A stretch of DNA of 64,000 nt from Flavobacteriaceae bacterium CG2_30_31_66 (lineage in GTDB: Bacteria; Bacteroidota; Bacteroidia; Flavobacteriales; Flavobacteriaceae), in the NCBI GenBank assembly GCA_001873065.1, contig MNYM01000050.1, positions 1 to 64,000 of the forward strand. Direction: 5' to 3'. Made by a program: the position numbers and the translations under genes. How positions within the stretch are numbered: the first letter of the stretch is position 1; each line of letters opens with the position of its first letter. The notes beneath the pieces are model-generated. The model saw only the letters and a program-made list of their open reading frames with translations, made no database searches and had not been told where the DNA came from. This document shows positions 24,966 through 33,705 of the stretch, one piece after another.

Positions 24966-25310
24966 TTAGACTTTATTTATTTTGATGGGCATTTTATAAA
25001 TTTCTCCTTTTTGTATGCCTTTTGTTGTAATTATTTTATAATTCAATTTTTCTTTTACAAATACATTGAATGAATTCAAATTTGAATCTACAGAAATGAC
25101 AACTAACTCGTTTTTATTGTTAATCATGAAAGAAACTTCTTCAGAAGAGGAAGATTCTACTTCTAAAGGAATTTTATTTCCTAAAATGTTCACTATTTCA
25201 GAACGCAATTCTGTAGTAACTTTTGAAGGATCTTTTTCACTTGCATTTGCTGAAAAAGTAATGGTAAAGCTAAAAAGTAAAATAGCAATAATTGATTTTA
25301 AATTTCTCAT
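24966..25310 (-). CDS. small secreted protein, unknown function
   Basis: A 114-residue protein with a clear signal peptide (MRNLKSIIAILLFSF...SANASEKD, cleavage after ANA-S or nearby). The mature 90 residues have alternating hydrophobic strands and an acidic Ser/Glu stretch (VESSSSEEVSF). It resembles small secreted flavobacterial proteins of no known role, and I do not recognise a domain. It is transcribed alone, converging on the aconitase gene, with about 130 bases to the upstream mutS2 gene end. Confidence 0.7.
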   Translation of the reverse strand: MRNLKSIIAILLFSFTITFSANASEKDPSKVTTELRSEIVNILGNKIPLEVESSSSEEVSFMINNKNELVVISVDSNLNSFNVFVKEKLNYKIITTKGIQKGEIYKMPIKINKV

Positions 25311-25438
25311 AATAAATGTGTTAAGTTTTATTTATTTTCTTAATAGACACTTATTTTTTAAAAACGTTTCAGTAAAAAAAAAGACTTTAATAGATTCTTA
25401 ACAGACTTTAACGGATTTTAAGAAATTTGGCGAATCCG

Positions 25439-27643
25439 TTATGTTGCTTTTTCAACCAATTCTAATTTATCTAAACTCGTTTTTGTAGTAAAAATTCCAT
25501 AATTAATGGTGACTGATTTTTTTTCAATTTTATCAATCGTTCCAACAGTATTAGAGTCAATAATTCGAACACGATCATTAATTTTGAAGTTATAATTTTC
25601 TTTTTCCTTTGCGATTTTATTGGCTTCAATATTTTTTTGTTCTCTTACTTTTTCAACCTTTTTCAAAACTTCATTTTCAACCAGTTGGATGATTTCTTCT
25701 TGTCTTTTTTTCTGATTGATGGCTTGTTGTTTTTGAGAAACTGTTTTTGGTTTTTCAGGAATTTTTTTCAAATGTTTTACGCGTTCGTCAGAAACCCATT
25801 TATTGAAACTCGCCAGCAGTTCTTTTTTATTATTTGTTTGAAAAAATTTGTTTAAAAACTCGTTCATCTTTCTACCAAATGTTAACATTTTTTGATTGTT
25901 ATCATACAATTCTTGAAAACCTTCTAATTTTTCTTGAATTTTTTGCTCTTTTTGTTGAAGATTTTCTAAATATTCAACTTCTTTAGAGTGTTGTTTTTCA
26001 AGATTTTCAGAGTTTTTTTGCAAGCGATTTCGTTCTTGTTGTAGTTTAGAAATGGTTTTATCCAAACGAATTTTTTCTGATTCAACACGTTTTTTTGCTC
26101 TGTTAATCAAACTAAAAGGGATGCCGTTTTTCTGAGCTACTTCAAACGTAAATGAACTCCCTGCTTGGCCCACAAACAATTTATACAAAGGTTCTAGAGT
26201 ACGTTCATCAAATTGCATATTGGCGTTTGTCACGTTTTCCAATTCGTTTGCCAATACTTTCAAATTTGAATAATGTGTGGTAATAATTCCAAAGGCTTTT
26301 TTATGGTAAAACTCTTCCAGAAAGATTTCAGCCAAAGCGCCACCCAATTCTGGGTCAGTTCCTGTGCCAAATTCATCAATCAAAAACAACGTATTTTCAT
26401 CGCATTTTTTTAGAAAATGACGCATGTTTTTCAATCGATAACTATAAGTACTCAATTGATTTTCAATAGATTGATTGTCTCCAATATCTGTTAAAATCGT
26501 ATCAAAAATATACGATTCACTGCGTTCATCAACAGGAATTAAAAGCCCACTTTGCAACATTACTTGTAGCAAACCTATGGTTTTTAAAGTGATACTTTTT
26601 CCACCTGCATTGGGTCCTGAAATCACAATAATTTGCTGTTGTTCATGTAAAGTGATGGTTTGAGAAACCGTTTCAATGGTATGTTCTTTATTTTTTTTCC
26701 ATAAAATGGGATGATATGCATTTTTAAAAAAGATTTTTTTTGTGTCGGTAATTTTTGGCAAAACACCTTGGTGTTGATGCGCATATTTTGCTTTTGCACC
26801 AATCATATCCAAATGCGTTAAAAAATTCAAATAATCTTCTAAAAGTGGTACAAAAGGACGAATCGTTGTCGCTAAATCACGCAAAATTTTAATGACTTCT
26901 TGTTTCTCCTCATAAATCAAATTTTGATATTCACGAGAGTAAGCCAACGTTGCTTGAGGCGCAATATACACGATGTTTCCAGATTTTGAAGAACCCAACA
27001 TGCTACCTTCAACTTTTCTTCTGTGCATTGCCATTACTGCCAAAACTCGCTGATTGTCAACCACAGTCTCTTTGATTTCATCCAAATATCCTGCTGTAAT
27101 TGCTTTAGACAGGGCACTTGAAAAACTTGCGCCAATTTTACCACGAATTGAGTTGATATCTTTTCTGATTTGTTTCAATTCTGGGGAAGCATTGTTTTTT
27201 ACTTCTCCTGAAATTTCAATAATTTGTTTGATTTCGTCATTGATATAAGTCGTAAATTCAATTTTTTGAGTAAGTTCAAAAAAATTGGGAAAAATAATTT
27301 GAAACTTTTTAAAAAATATAATTTGCTCATTTACAGTTAGTGAAGTTCTTGCAACTTTCAAAAAAGCATCCGTTTCAATGAAACTATTTTCAATGGCAAT
27401 TCTTTTCACACTATCTGTAATATCATCAAATCCGTGATTTGGAACCCTGTTATCGTTTTGAAACGAAGACAAATATTCATTTACCAAATAAAGTTCTTTG
27501 AAAAGTGTTTTTCTATTTCTAATAGGTCTTATTTCGAGGACTTTTTCTTTTCCTAAACCAGAAATACAATGAATGGCAACGTGTTGTAAAACCGTTAAAA
27601 ATTCTAAATCTTGTAGTGTTTTTTCTGATATGTTTTTACCCAA
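25439..27643 (-). CDS. mutS2: MutS2-type ATPase lacking Smr domain
   Basis: A 734-residue MutS2-family protein. After the core and lever region comes the MutS ATPase: Walker A ISGPNAGGKSITLKT (about 340), FLIDEFGTGTDP (Walker B) and ITTHYSNLK. A long coiled coil follows (about 520-620), then a small beta domain at the end (NDRVRIIDSNTVGTIDKIE). The C-terminal Smr nuclease domain of Bacillus MutS2 is absent, so the endonuclease label should be used with care. MutS2 acts on branched DNA or collided ribosomes, not in mismatch repair. The frame has no ATG; the start is a TTG at 27643. Confidence 0.9.
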   Translation of the reverse strand: MGKNISEKTLQDLEFLTVLQHVAIHCISGLGKEKVLEIRPIRNRKTLFKELYLVNEYLSSFQNDNRVPNHGFDDITDSVKRIAIENSFIETDAFLKVARTSLTVNEQIIFFKKFQIIFPNFFELTQKIEFTTYINDEIKQIIEISGEVKNNASPELKQIRKDINSIRGKIGASFSSALSKAITAGYLDEIKETVVDNQRVLAVMAMHRRKVEGSMLGSSKSGNIVYIAPQATLAYSREYQNLIYEEKQEVIKILRDLATTIRPFVPLLEDYLNFLTHLDMIGAKAKYAHQHQGVLPKITDTKKIFFKNAYHPILWKKNKEHTIETVSQTITLHEQQQIIVISGPNAGGKSITLKTIGLLQVMLQSGLLIPVDERSESYIFDTILTDIGDNQSIENQLSTYSYRLKNMRHFLKKCDENTLFLIDEFGTGTDPELGGALAEIFLEEFYHKKAFGIITTHYSNLKVLANELENVTNANMQFDERTLEPLYKLFVGQAGSSFTFEVAQKNGIPFSLINRAKKRVESEKIRLDKTISKLQQERNRLQKNSENLEKQHSKEVEYLENLQQKEQKIQEKLEGFQELYDNNQKMLTFGRKMNEFLNKFFQTNNKKELLASFNKWVSDERVKHLKKIPEKPKTVSQKQQAINQKKRQEEIIQLVENEVLKKVEKVREQKNIEANKIAKEKENYNFKINDRVRIIDSNTVGTIDKIEKKSVTINYGIFTTKTSLDKLELVEKAT

Positions 27644-27648
27644 AATAG

Positions 27649-27656
27649 TATCTTTG
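27649..27656 (+). promoter_or_regulatory. -7 element of ung
   Basis: TATCTTTG matches TAnnTTTG, 25 bp before the ung ATG. It partly overlaps the predicted 5' leader of the divergent mutS2 transcript. Confidence 0.5.
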
Positions 27657-27665
27657 AAATCGCTA

Positions 27666-27673
27666 CAAAAATA
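27666..27673 (-). promoter_or_regulatory. -7 element of mutS2
   Basis: On the minus strand, TATTTTTG reads from 27673 to 27666, about 23 bp before the mutS2 TTG start. The ung and mutS2 -7 boxes are only 9 bp apart and face away from each other, so the two polymerase sites must overlap. Confidence 0.45.
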
Positions 27674-27680
27674 AGAAACA

Positions 27681-28346
27681 ATGCAAGTAAAAATAGAAGA
27701 TAGTTGGAGAAATATTTTGCAATCTGAATTTGAAAAACCTTATTTCAAAACACTTGTTGATTTTGTAAAATCAGAATATAAACAACATATTTGTTATCCA
27801 AAAAGTGGACATATTTTTGCTGCTTTTGACAATTGTAATTTTCATGATTTACGAGTTGTTATTATTGGTCAAGATCCTTATCATGTTCAAAATCAAGCAA
27901 ATGGTTTGTGTTTTTCAGTGAATGATGGTGTTGCTCATCCTCCTTCTTTAAAAAATATTTTTAAAGAGTTATCAACAGATTTACAAGTGACTTATCCACA
28001 AAGTGGCAATCTAGAAAAATGGGCAAAACAAGGCGTTTTATTGCTTAATGCCACATTAACAGTCAGAGAAAATGAAGCAGGAAGTCATCAAAAAAAAGGT
28101 TGGGAAACTTTTACTGATGCAGTAATTCAAAAAGTTTCTACCGAAAAAGAAGGTGTTGTTTTTTTACTTTGGGGTGGATTTGCCAAACAAAAAACAAAGA
28201 TTATCGACGTAAAAAAACATTGTATTTTTACATCAGGTCATCCTTCTCCTTTAAGTGCCAATAGAGGCTTTTGGTTTGGAAACAAGCATTTTTCCAAAAC
28301 AAATAAGGTTTTGGAAAATATGAAAAAACCAATTATTGAATGGTAG
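27681..28346 (+). CDS. ung: uracil-DNA glycosylase
   Basis: A 221-residue family 1 uracil-DNA glycosylase, which removes uracil from DNA as the first step of base excision repair. The water-activating loop GQDPYH (Asp65) and the Leu-intercalation loop HPSPLSANRGF are both intact, as is LLLNATLTV. Length equals the usual bacterial enzyme. It is divergent from mutS2, and its last 14 bases overlap the end of the convergent glycosyltransferase gene. Confidence 0.96.
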   Translation: MQVKIEDSWRNILQSEFEKPYFKTLVDFVKSEYKQHICYPKSGHIFAAFDNCNFHDLRVVIIGQDPYHVQNQANGLCFSVNDGVAHPPSLKNIFKELSTDLQVTYPQSGNLEKWAKQGVLLLNATLTVRENEAGSHQKKGWETFTDAVIQKVSTEKEGVVFLLWGGFAKQKTKIIDVKKHCIFTSGHPSPLSANRGFWFGNKHFSKTNKVLENMKKPIIEW

Positions 28347-29343
28347 GCAACAATTTTTCATTGAAATAAGGTAACAAAATAGATTCTAATATATCTTCTG
28401 TAATATCTGGATAATTCACGTTGTATGAAGGGTCTGAATGAATCCATTTGGCGATTTTTTTTAACCTTTTTTTCTCTAAAGTTTTGATAACGGGAATTCC
28501 CATTTTCTCCAAAGCCGCTGCATTACATTGTTGTTCATACTGATTTTTCATAGGAATCACCATCAATTTTTTCTTAAGAAATAGTGCTTCTGATGGCGTT
28601 TCAAAACCGGCTCCACACAAAACGCCTTCGCAAGTGGTAATGCTTTTGATAAAATCAAATTCGTTGATTGGATAAATCACCACGTTCTTTTTAAAAATCA
28701 ATTGTTTGGTTTGTTTAGAGAAAATATGCCACTTTACCAATGGCACTCCTGATAGGATTTCCAAAATTTTATCATGATCATAAGATGGTAAATACACAGT
28801 ATAATGTCCTTTATTGGTGACATTGCTATGCCTAATTTTTTTACGAATTATTGGTGTAAAAATAGATGAGTTGTAAGAAACGAAATGAAAACCAAATTTT
28901 ATTTTTGCAGGAGCATAGTATTTTAAAATTAGCTTTTCGAAATTATATTTTCCTTTTTTTGGGGAAGCACTATCTAAAACTGCATTTTGATGACTCAAAG
29001 AAATGCAATTTACGTTTTTTAATTTTGCAGCCCAAGCAGAAACTGGTTCAAAATCATTGATTACCAAATCATAATTTTTGATTGGAAGATTTTTAATTTC
29101 TCTGAAAAAACGCAACAATCTGAACTTTTTGAGAGTTTGCCAAAAATCAATACCTCCTTTTTTTCCAAAAGTATAATTTAATCCATATAATTTATACATG
29201 ATCGGATATTCTATAGTGATGTCACACTCATTGCCACTAATCAAAATATCTACCTCTCCTTTTTCTTTCAAAATCGGAATTATTTCTTTTGCACGAGTTA
29301 AATGTCCATTTCCGGTACCTTGAATGGCATATAAAATTTTCAT
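28333..29343 (-). CDS. MurG-like GT-B glycosyltransferase
   Basis: A 336-residue cytoplasmic protein with a GT-B fold. The N-terminal YAIQGTGNGHLTRAKEIIPIL resembles the Gly-rich acceptor loop of MurG-type enzymes, and the C-terminal nucleotide-sugar site reads CEGVLCGAGFETPSEALFLKKKLMVIP with NQYEQQCNA after it. No membrane segment or signal peptide is present. Acceptor and donor are unknown. It follows the LpxH-like phosphoesterase gene with a 4-base overlap (ATGA type), so a role in envelope glycolipid assembly is a reasonable but unproven inference. Confidence 0.87.
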   Translation of the reverse strand: MKILYAIQGTGNGHLTRAKEIIPILKEKGEVDILISGNECDITIEYPIMYKLYGLNYTFGKKGGIDFWQTLKKFRLLRFFREIKNLPIKNYDLVINDFEPVSAWAAKLKNVNCISLSHQNAVLDSASPKKGKYNFEKLILKYYAPAKIKFGFHFVSYNSSIFTPIIRKKIRHSNVTNKGHYTVYLPSYDHDKILEILSGVPLVKWHIFSKQTKQLIFKKNVVIYPINEFDFIKSITTCEGVLCGAGFETPSEALFLKKKLMVIPMKNQYEQQCNAAALEKMGIPVIKTLEKKRLKKIAKWIHSDPSYNVNYPDITEDILESILLPYFNEKLLPTIQ

Positions 29344-30224
29344 AATAAATTCTTATTGATTTTAATATCAAACTCTTTTAATAATTCCTCAAAAATGATG
29401 TTATTTTCCTCTTTTTTTAATTTGGAAGATTTTTCTTTTTTGACTTTTAGTCCAAAAATTTCTTTTACAAGTGGGTCATTTGAATATTCGTACAAAGACC
29501 ATTGGTTTTTATGATATTCTAAGGCTGTCAAATTTTCGATCCAATCTCCTGAATTTAAATACATTGTTTTTCCTTTTGAATTGCTAATTTCTCTCATTTC
29601 AGGTTGATGAATGTGACCACAAACCACATAATCATATTCATTTTCTATGGCAATTGCAGACGCAGTATCTTCAAAGTTATTGATGAATTTCACGGCACTT
29701 TTCACACTATTCTTAATTTTTTTTGAAAGTGACAATTTTCCATAACCAAATAATTCGCTAATCTTATTGATGAAAGTGTTGATAATAATCAATGCATCAT
29801 AACCAATACCACCTAATTTTGCCAACCATTTTGAACTTTTCATGGTAACATCAAATACGTCTCCGTGAAAAATCCAAGCTTTTTTATTGTCTAATTCCAA
29901 AATCAATTTATTTAGAATTGTAAATCCGCCAATTTGAAAACCTCTGAATTTTCTCAACATTTCATCATGATTTCCAGTAATGTAATACACTCTCGTCCTT
30001 TTTGAAAGCAATCCAGTGATGTGTTTGATAACATTCATGTGCGATTTCGGAAAATAATGTTTGTTAAACTGCCAAATGTCAATAATGTCACCATTTAAAA
30101 TCAGTACTTTAGGTTGAATGGTTTTTAAATAGTTCAATAATTCTTTTGCTTTGCAACCATAAGTTCCCAAATGAACGTCAGAGATAACTACATAGTCTAA
30201 TTGGCGTTTTTTTATTTTTGTCAT
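29340..30224 (-). CDS. LpxH-like metallophosphoesterase
   Basis: About 294 residues, a calcineurin-like phosphoesterase. Metal-binding motifs are visible in order: ISDVHLG, LNGDIIDIW, TGNHDE, IFHGD, and CGHIHQPE. This arrangement fits UDP-2,3-diacylglucosamine diphosphatase (LpxH), which cleaves UDP-diacyl-GlcN in lipid A synthesis at the inner membrane. It is longer than E. coli LpxH (240), with a Lys-rich C-terminal tail. The frame extends to 30293, but the ATG at 30224 directly precedes the conserved domain and is preferred. It overlaps the glycosyltransferase gene by 4 bases. Confidence 0.85.
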   Translation of the reverse strand: MTKIKKRQLDYVVISDVHLGTYGCKAKELLNYLKTIQPKVLILNGDIIDIWQFNKHYFPKSHMNVIKHITGLLSKRTRVYYITGNHDEMLRKFRGFQIGGFTILNKLILELDNKKAWIFHGDVFDVTMKSSKWLAKLGGIGYDALIIINTFINKISELFGYGKLSLSKKIKNSVKSAVKFINNFEDTASAIAIENEYDYVVCGHIHQPEMREISNSKGKTMYLNSGDWIENLTALEYHKNQWSLYEYSNDPLVKEIFGLKVKKEKSSKLKKEENNIIFEELLKEFDIKINKNLL

Positions 30225-30497
30225 CAGTATTTTTAAATTAAAAAGGTCTTTGAAAAGTGGCGAAAACAATACACTTGAATTCGTAGGAAACACAATAAGA
30301 ATGAATTTTTGTCAAGAACAATACAATAGTTAATGAATATTTTCAAATGTATTGTTCAATTGTTTTAAAATTGTAAACTTTATATAAATAAATTAAGGCT
30401 TTAACTTTATAAAAATGTGTTTTTAATGTAAAGTTATTGTGAAAAAAATTCGCCAGGAAGCGGATTCATCTGATATTAAGTTATGATACAAGTGTGT

Positions 30498-30635
30498 TTA
30501 ACTCAAGTTCACTTGTTCAATTGTAGTTTGCTTGGTTGTTGCATCCGCCAATCCACATGGAGAAGAGGTGCTTCTACAAGAGGACAAACAAAAGATTCCT
30601 AAGACACAAATTATAATAAATACGACTTTTTTCAT
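30498..30635 (-). CDS. 45-residue lipoprotein
   Basis: A short gene read directly from the sequence. The 45-residue product starts MKKVVFIIICVLGIF, has a lipobox LSSC with Cys20, and ends after a compact mature part containing RSTSSPCGLAD and a Thr/Gln-rich tail. The SSPCGLA core recurs in small flavobacterial lipoproteins as I recall them, which argues that it is real. The role is unknown. It lies 18 bases after the binding-protein gene on the same strand and could be the last gene of that operon. No frame on the plus strand competes. Confidence 0.7.
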   Translation of the reverse strand: MKKVVFIIICVLGIFCLSSCRSTSSPCGLADATTKQTTIEQVNLS

Positions 30636-30653
30636 GAGATTTTTTTTAACGAT

Positions 30654-31514
30654 TTAAAGATATATATTTTTTATGAATCCGTTGGCGTTTTTCTTTTTTT
30701 CCAAAATGTTAAAAGTCAACATTTTATTTTGAATACGCAAAATTATATTTTTTGTAATGGGTTTTCCAGCATTCCATTCAGTGATTTTCAACCACTCCTT
30801 GATATCTTCAAGTCTTTGCTGATAACGTTTTGAGAGCGTTTCAGCAATTCCGGGAATATTTTTAAAATGTGCAGTTTCATTATTTATAACGTTCAAAACC
30901 TTTTTTACGGCATCTAAATCTTTTTCTAAAACTTCATTTCTAACTGCAATCACGAAACAAGGCCAGGGAGTTGGGCAGTCTTCAATTCTTCTAAAAATTC
31001 CTTCATCAACCAGAGGTTTTGTGGTGAAATGTTCCCACATAAAATAATCTGCATCACCAATATTCAAAGCATCAATACCACCTTGTAAATTACCAACTTC
31101 TAAAAATTTCAAGTTTGCAGCATCCCAACCTTGGTTATAAGCATTGACAATTGCCATTAAATGCGATCCAGAACCAAATCTGCTGATGGCAATTGTAGTG
31201 TTTTTCAAGTCTTCAATTTTTTGAAATTTAGAGGTAGCATTCACATGAATTCCCCATATCAATGAAGATTTTACATAGGTTTGAACAATTTTAGATGGGT
31301 TTCCTGCAGCAATGTCCTTGAGTATTCCTTCAGTCAAAACAATGGCAATGTCCAATGTTCCATTTCTCAAAGCCGCACACATATCACCAGTGCCACCTGG
31401 AAAATCTTTCCACCGAAGGTTAATATTTTGTTGGGTATAAGATTTATTTTTTAGAGTGATGTACCAAGGATAATTAAAATGTTCTGGAACGCCACCAACT
31501 TTTAAATCAATCAT
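30654..31514 (-). CDS. cytosolic substrate-binding-fold protein
   Basis: A 286-residue protein with a type II periplasmic-binding fold (NMT1/THI5/SsuA-like): DLKVGGVPEHF at the first strand, FPGGTGDMCAALRNGTLDIAIVLTEG, ISRFGSGSHLMAIV, and PWPCFVIAVRNEVLEKD in the second lobe. It has no signal peptide or lipobox, so it should stay in the cytoplasm, unusual for this fold. Its ATG at 31512-31514 immediately follows the stop of the nucleoside phosphorylase gene. No permease or ATPase gene is near. It may be an enzyme or ligand sensor working with its operon partners. Confidence 0.8.
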   Translation of the reverse strand: MIDLKVGGVPEHFNYPWYITLKNKSYTQQNINLRWKDFPGGTGDMCAALRNGTLDIAIVLTEGILKDIAAGNPSKIVQTYVKSSLIWGIHVNATSKFQKIEDLKNTTIAISRFGSGSHLMAIVNAYNQGWDAANLKFLEVGNLQGGIDALNIGDADYFMWEHFTTKPLVDEGIFRRIEDCPTPWPCFVIAVRNEVLEKDLDAVKKVLNVINNETAHFKNIPGIAETLSKRYQQRLEDIKEWLKITEWNAGKPITKNIILRIQNKMLTFNILEKKKNANGFIKNIYL

Positions 31515-32384
31515 TTACGCAGTTAATTTTTCGAGGGTATATACAATTAAATCCGCCACAATTTTTGTAGGATTTTCACTAAAAGTGCCATTTGCCCTGT
31601 TGGCAATAATGGCATTCAAAGACACAGCTTGATGACCTAATAATTGTGACAAACCATAAATAGCAGCTGTTTCCATTTCAAGATTGGTAATTTTTTTTCC
31701 TTCAAAAGAAAAACTATCTATTTTATTATTGAGATTTGGGTCTTCTAAAGCCAATCGTAAAACACGTCCTTGAGGACCGTAAAAACCGCCTGCAGTTGCT
31801 GTAATTCCTTGAAAAACAATTGATGATGAAAGTCTTTTTGCCAATGAAATTGAATTTGAAACGAAAATTGGGTACGATTTTTTTGCACTCCAATTGGTGT
31901 GTTTTACAAAAGCGTTTTCAATTTCAGGATGTGCAATTGAATCTATTTGATAGGAGTGAAGCAAACCGTTTAAATCCAATCCATGAGTACTTAACACAAA
32001 GGAGTTTACAGGAATATTTGCTTGCAATGAACCTGAAGTTCCAATTCTGATAAACGAAAGTTGTGTGAATTTTTCTTTGATTTTTCTAGTTGATAAATCA
32101 ATATTTGCCAATGCATCCAATTCGTTTAAAACAATATCTATATTATCGGGCCCAATTCCCGTTGAAATTACTGTAATTCTCTTGTTTTTAAAGGTTCCGG
32201 TTGTAGTTTTAAATTCACGTTTTTGGGTTGTAAACTCAATGCTGTCAAAGTGTTTTGTTACTTTGTCAACCCTATCTTGGTCTCCAACAAGTATGATAGT
32301 TGTGGCAATATTTTCGGGTCTTAAATTCAAATGATAAACACTTCCATCTTGATTTAAGATTAATTCTGAGGCTTCTAAACTCAT
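31515..32384 (-). CDS. nucleoside phosphorylase (uridine phosphorylase-like)
   Basis: A 289-residue PNP/UDP-phosphorylase fold enzyme. IILVGDQDRVDKV at the N terminus and ISTGIGPDNIDIVLNEL and IRIGTSGSLQ mark the phosphate site, and NLEMETAAIYGLSQLLGH carries the ribose-binding Met-Glu. Such enzymes cleave nucleosides with phosphate to base and ribose-1-phosphate. It differs from E. coli Udp mainly in longer loops; the preferred base cannot be read. It is the middle gene of a trio: its start abuts the DUF1835 stop and its stop abuts the start of the binding-protein gene. Confidence 0.88.
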   Translation of the reverse strand: MSLEASELILNQDGSVYHLNLRPENIATTIILVGDQDRVDKVTKHFDSIEFTTQKREFKTTTGTFKNKRITVISTGIGPDNIDIVLNELDALANIDLSTRKIKEKFTQLSFIRIGTSGSLQANIPVNSFVLSTHGLDLNGLLHSYQIDSIAHPEIENAFVKHTNWSAKKSYPIFVSNSISLAKRLSSSIVFQGITATAGGFYGPQGRVLRLALEDPNLNNKIDSFSFEGKKITNLEMETAAIYGLSQLLGHQAVSLNAIIANRANGTFSENPTKIVADLIVYTLEKLTA

Positions 32385-33329
32385 TTAGGAAGTGATTTGT
32401 AATAGTTTTGAAGAGCCAGTTTGATATAAAAAGTTATATTTTTTTGAGCCTCCCAAATAAGTTTCTTCATTTCTAATTTGACCGTAAAAATTCAACTGTT
32501 TTTCCAAAACTTCTTTTCCTTTTTTAGACAATTTTACAGGGTTTAAAGACGAGAAAAGTTTTTGTAAATTTCTTACATGATTTTCATATTGCATATCCCC
32601 AAATCCATAAATATCATCTTCATTTAATAGACTGGTAATCAACTCATTTTTTGTTTCAAAGTGGTTTGAATTTGCAGTTTTTAGGATGTTATTTTCAACA
32701 AAATTTAATCCATTTTCTATGGATGGAAAACGTTTTAAATGCGCTTCAATTGCGGCAGTCAAATGCTGAAAAGGAGTCATTGGATTGAATTTATAAACCG
32801 TTTCTAAACGCAAAGGACTATCTGAGCAATACAATTGCCAAATATAATCAGCATATTCAATATCATCTTGCGAAAGCGTAATTCTGTTTTTAAAATAAGA
32901 ATTGATTTGCTCTTGATTTAGCAATGAAAACGGTTGAATTTTTTGATTTTTAGTAGCATTTCCGGCACCAACCAAAGTAATTTGATAACCTTGTCTGAAT
33001 CTTTTCAACCAACTTACAACAGCAATCACGTTAATTTGACAAAACAAATCGTGCCCAAACCATAAAACTATTTCATTTTGTTCTTTTTTTTTACACAGGT
33101 TACGATATTCTTTTAATGTGTATTCAATAAAAGTTTGCTTGTTAACTTTGTAGGCGGTTTTCAAAAAATCAAACCTATTTTTCCAGAAAGTTTCACTACC
33201 AACATCAGTAGTTGTTTTTCCTTCACAAAGCATTTCTCTCCAAGTAATAAAATCACCAGAAAACTGTAATTTTTTCAAATAGTTAGTAGTACTATCCCCA
33301 TTTGTAATGTGTAAAATTGATGTCTTCAT
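32385..33329 (-). CDS. DUF1835 domain protein
   Basis: A 314-residue soluble protein. The N terminus HITNGDSTTNYLKKL...GDFITWREMLCEG, followed by EIVLWFGHDLFCQINVIAVVSWL, is the DUF1835 signature; the C-terminal half is helical with LRLETVYKFNPMTPFQHLTAAIEAHLKRFP. The family is found in many bacteria with no assigned activity; the first motif looks like a ligand pocket. It is the first gene of a trio with zero spacing, together with a nucleoside phosphorylase and a cytosolic binding-fold protein, which suggests a shared, perhaps nucleotide-related, pathway. Confidence 0.85.
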   Translation of the reverse strand: MKTSILHITNGDSTTNYLKKLQFSGDFITWREMLCEGKTTTDVGSETFWKNRFDFLKTAYKVNKQTFIEYTLKEYRNLCKKKEQNEIVLWFGHDLFCQINVIAVVSWLKRFRQGYQITLVGAGNATKNQKIQPFSLLNQEQINSYFKNRITLSQDDIEYADYIWQLYCSDSPLRLETVYKFNPMTPFQHLTAAIEAHLKRFPSIENGLNFVENNILKTANSNHFETKNELITSLLNEDDIYGFGDMQYENHVRNLQKLFSSLNPVKLSKKGKEVLEKQLNFYGQIRNEETYLGGSKKYNFLYQTGSSKLLQITS

Positions 33330-33381
33330 AATCTTTTAAAACGTTTTGTTAAATTCTATATTGCTGAAAGAGAATGTTAAA

Positions 33382-33705
33382 TTATCCTCCTACGCGTTTT
33401 ACTTTAAATCCTTTTTCTTGGAGTAATTTCATGATTTTGTCACGATAATCTCCTTGAATGATAATGGTATCATCTTTAAAACTTCCACCAACAGAAAACA
33501 AGGTTTTGATTTCTTTTGCAAGTAGTTTAAAATCGTTTGTTGTTCCATTAAAACCTTCAATAATGGTGATAGGTTTTCCTTTTCGTTTTTCATATTTACA
33601 AATTAGTGGTTCGTTTTGCCACCAAAAAGTATTTTTTTCTTTGTCAGGTTCGTTTTTGACAACGTGTTCTGGAAATAAATTTTTTAATTGGTCTCTTAAA
33701 TCCAT
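33382..33705 (-). CDS. SUI1/eIF1-like translation factor (YciH type)
   Basis: A 107-residue protein ending in an eIF1/SUI1 domain: KRKGKPITIIEGF, FKLLAKEIKTLFSVGGSFKDDTIIIQGD and a C-terminal KIMKLLQEKGFKVKRVGG, the usual YciH tail. YciH-type proteins can bind the 30S subunit and influence start-codon choice or stress translation. The start codon shares one base with the stop of the oxygenase gene (TAATG), so the two are translationally coupled. The first 35 residues are charged and unlike the domain. Confidence 0.9.
   Translation of the reverse strand: MDLRDQLKNLFPEHVVKNEPDKEKNTFWWQNEPLICKYEKRKGKPITIIEGFNGTTNDFKLLAKEIKTLFSVGGSFKDDTIIIQGDYRDKIMKLLQEKGFKVKRVGG

Noticed and set aside
25066..25401. 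111-codon plus-strand frame opposite the small secreted protein gene
   Set aside because: The minus-strand product has a clean signal peptide and domain-like body; this frame has neither.
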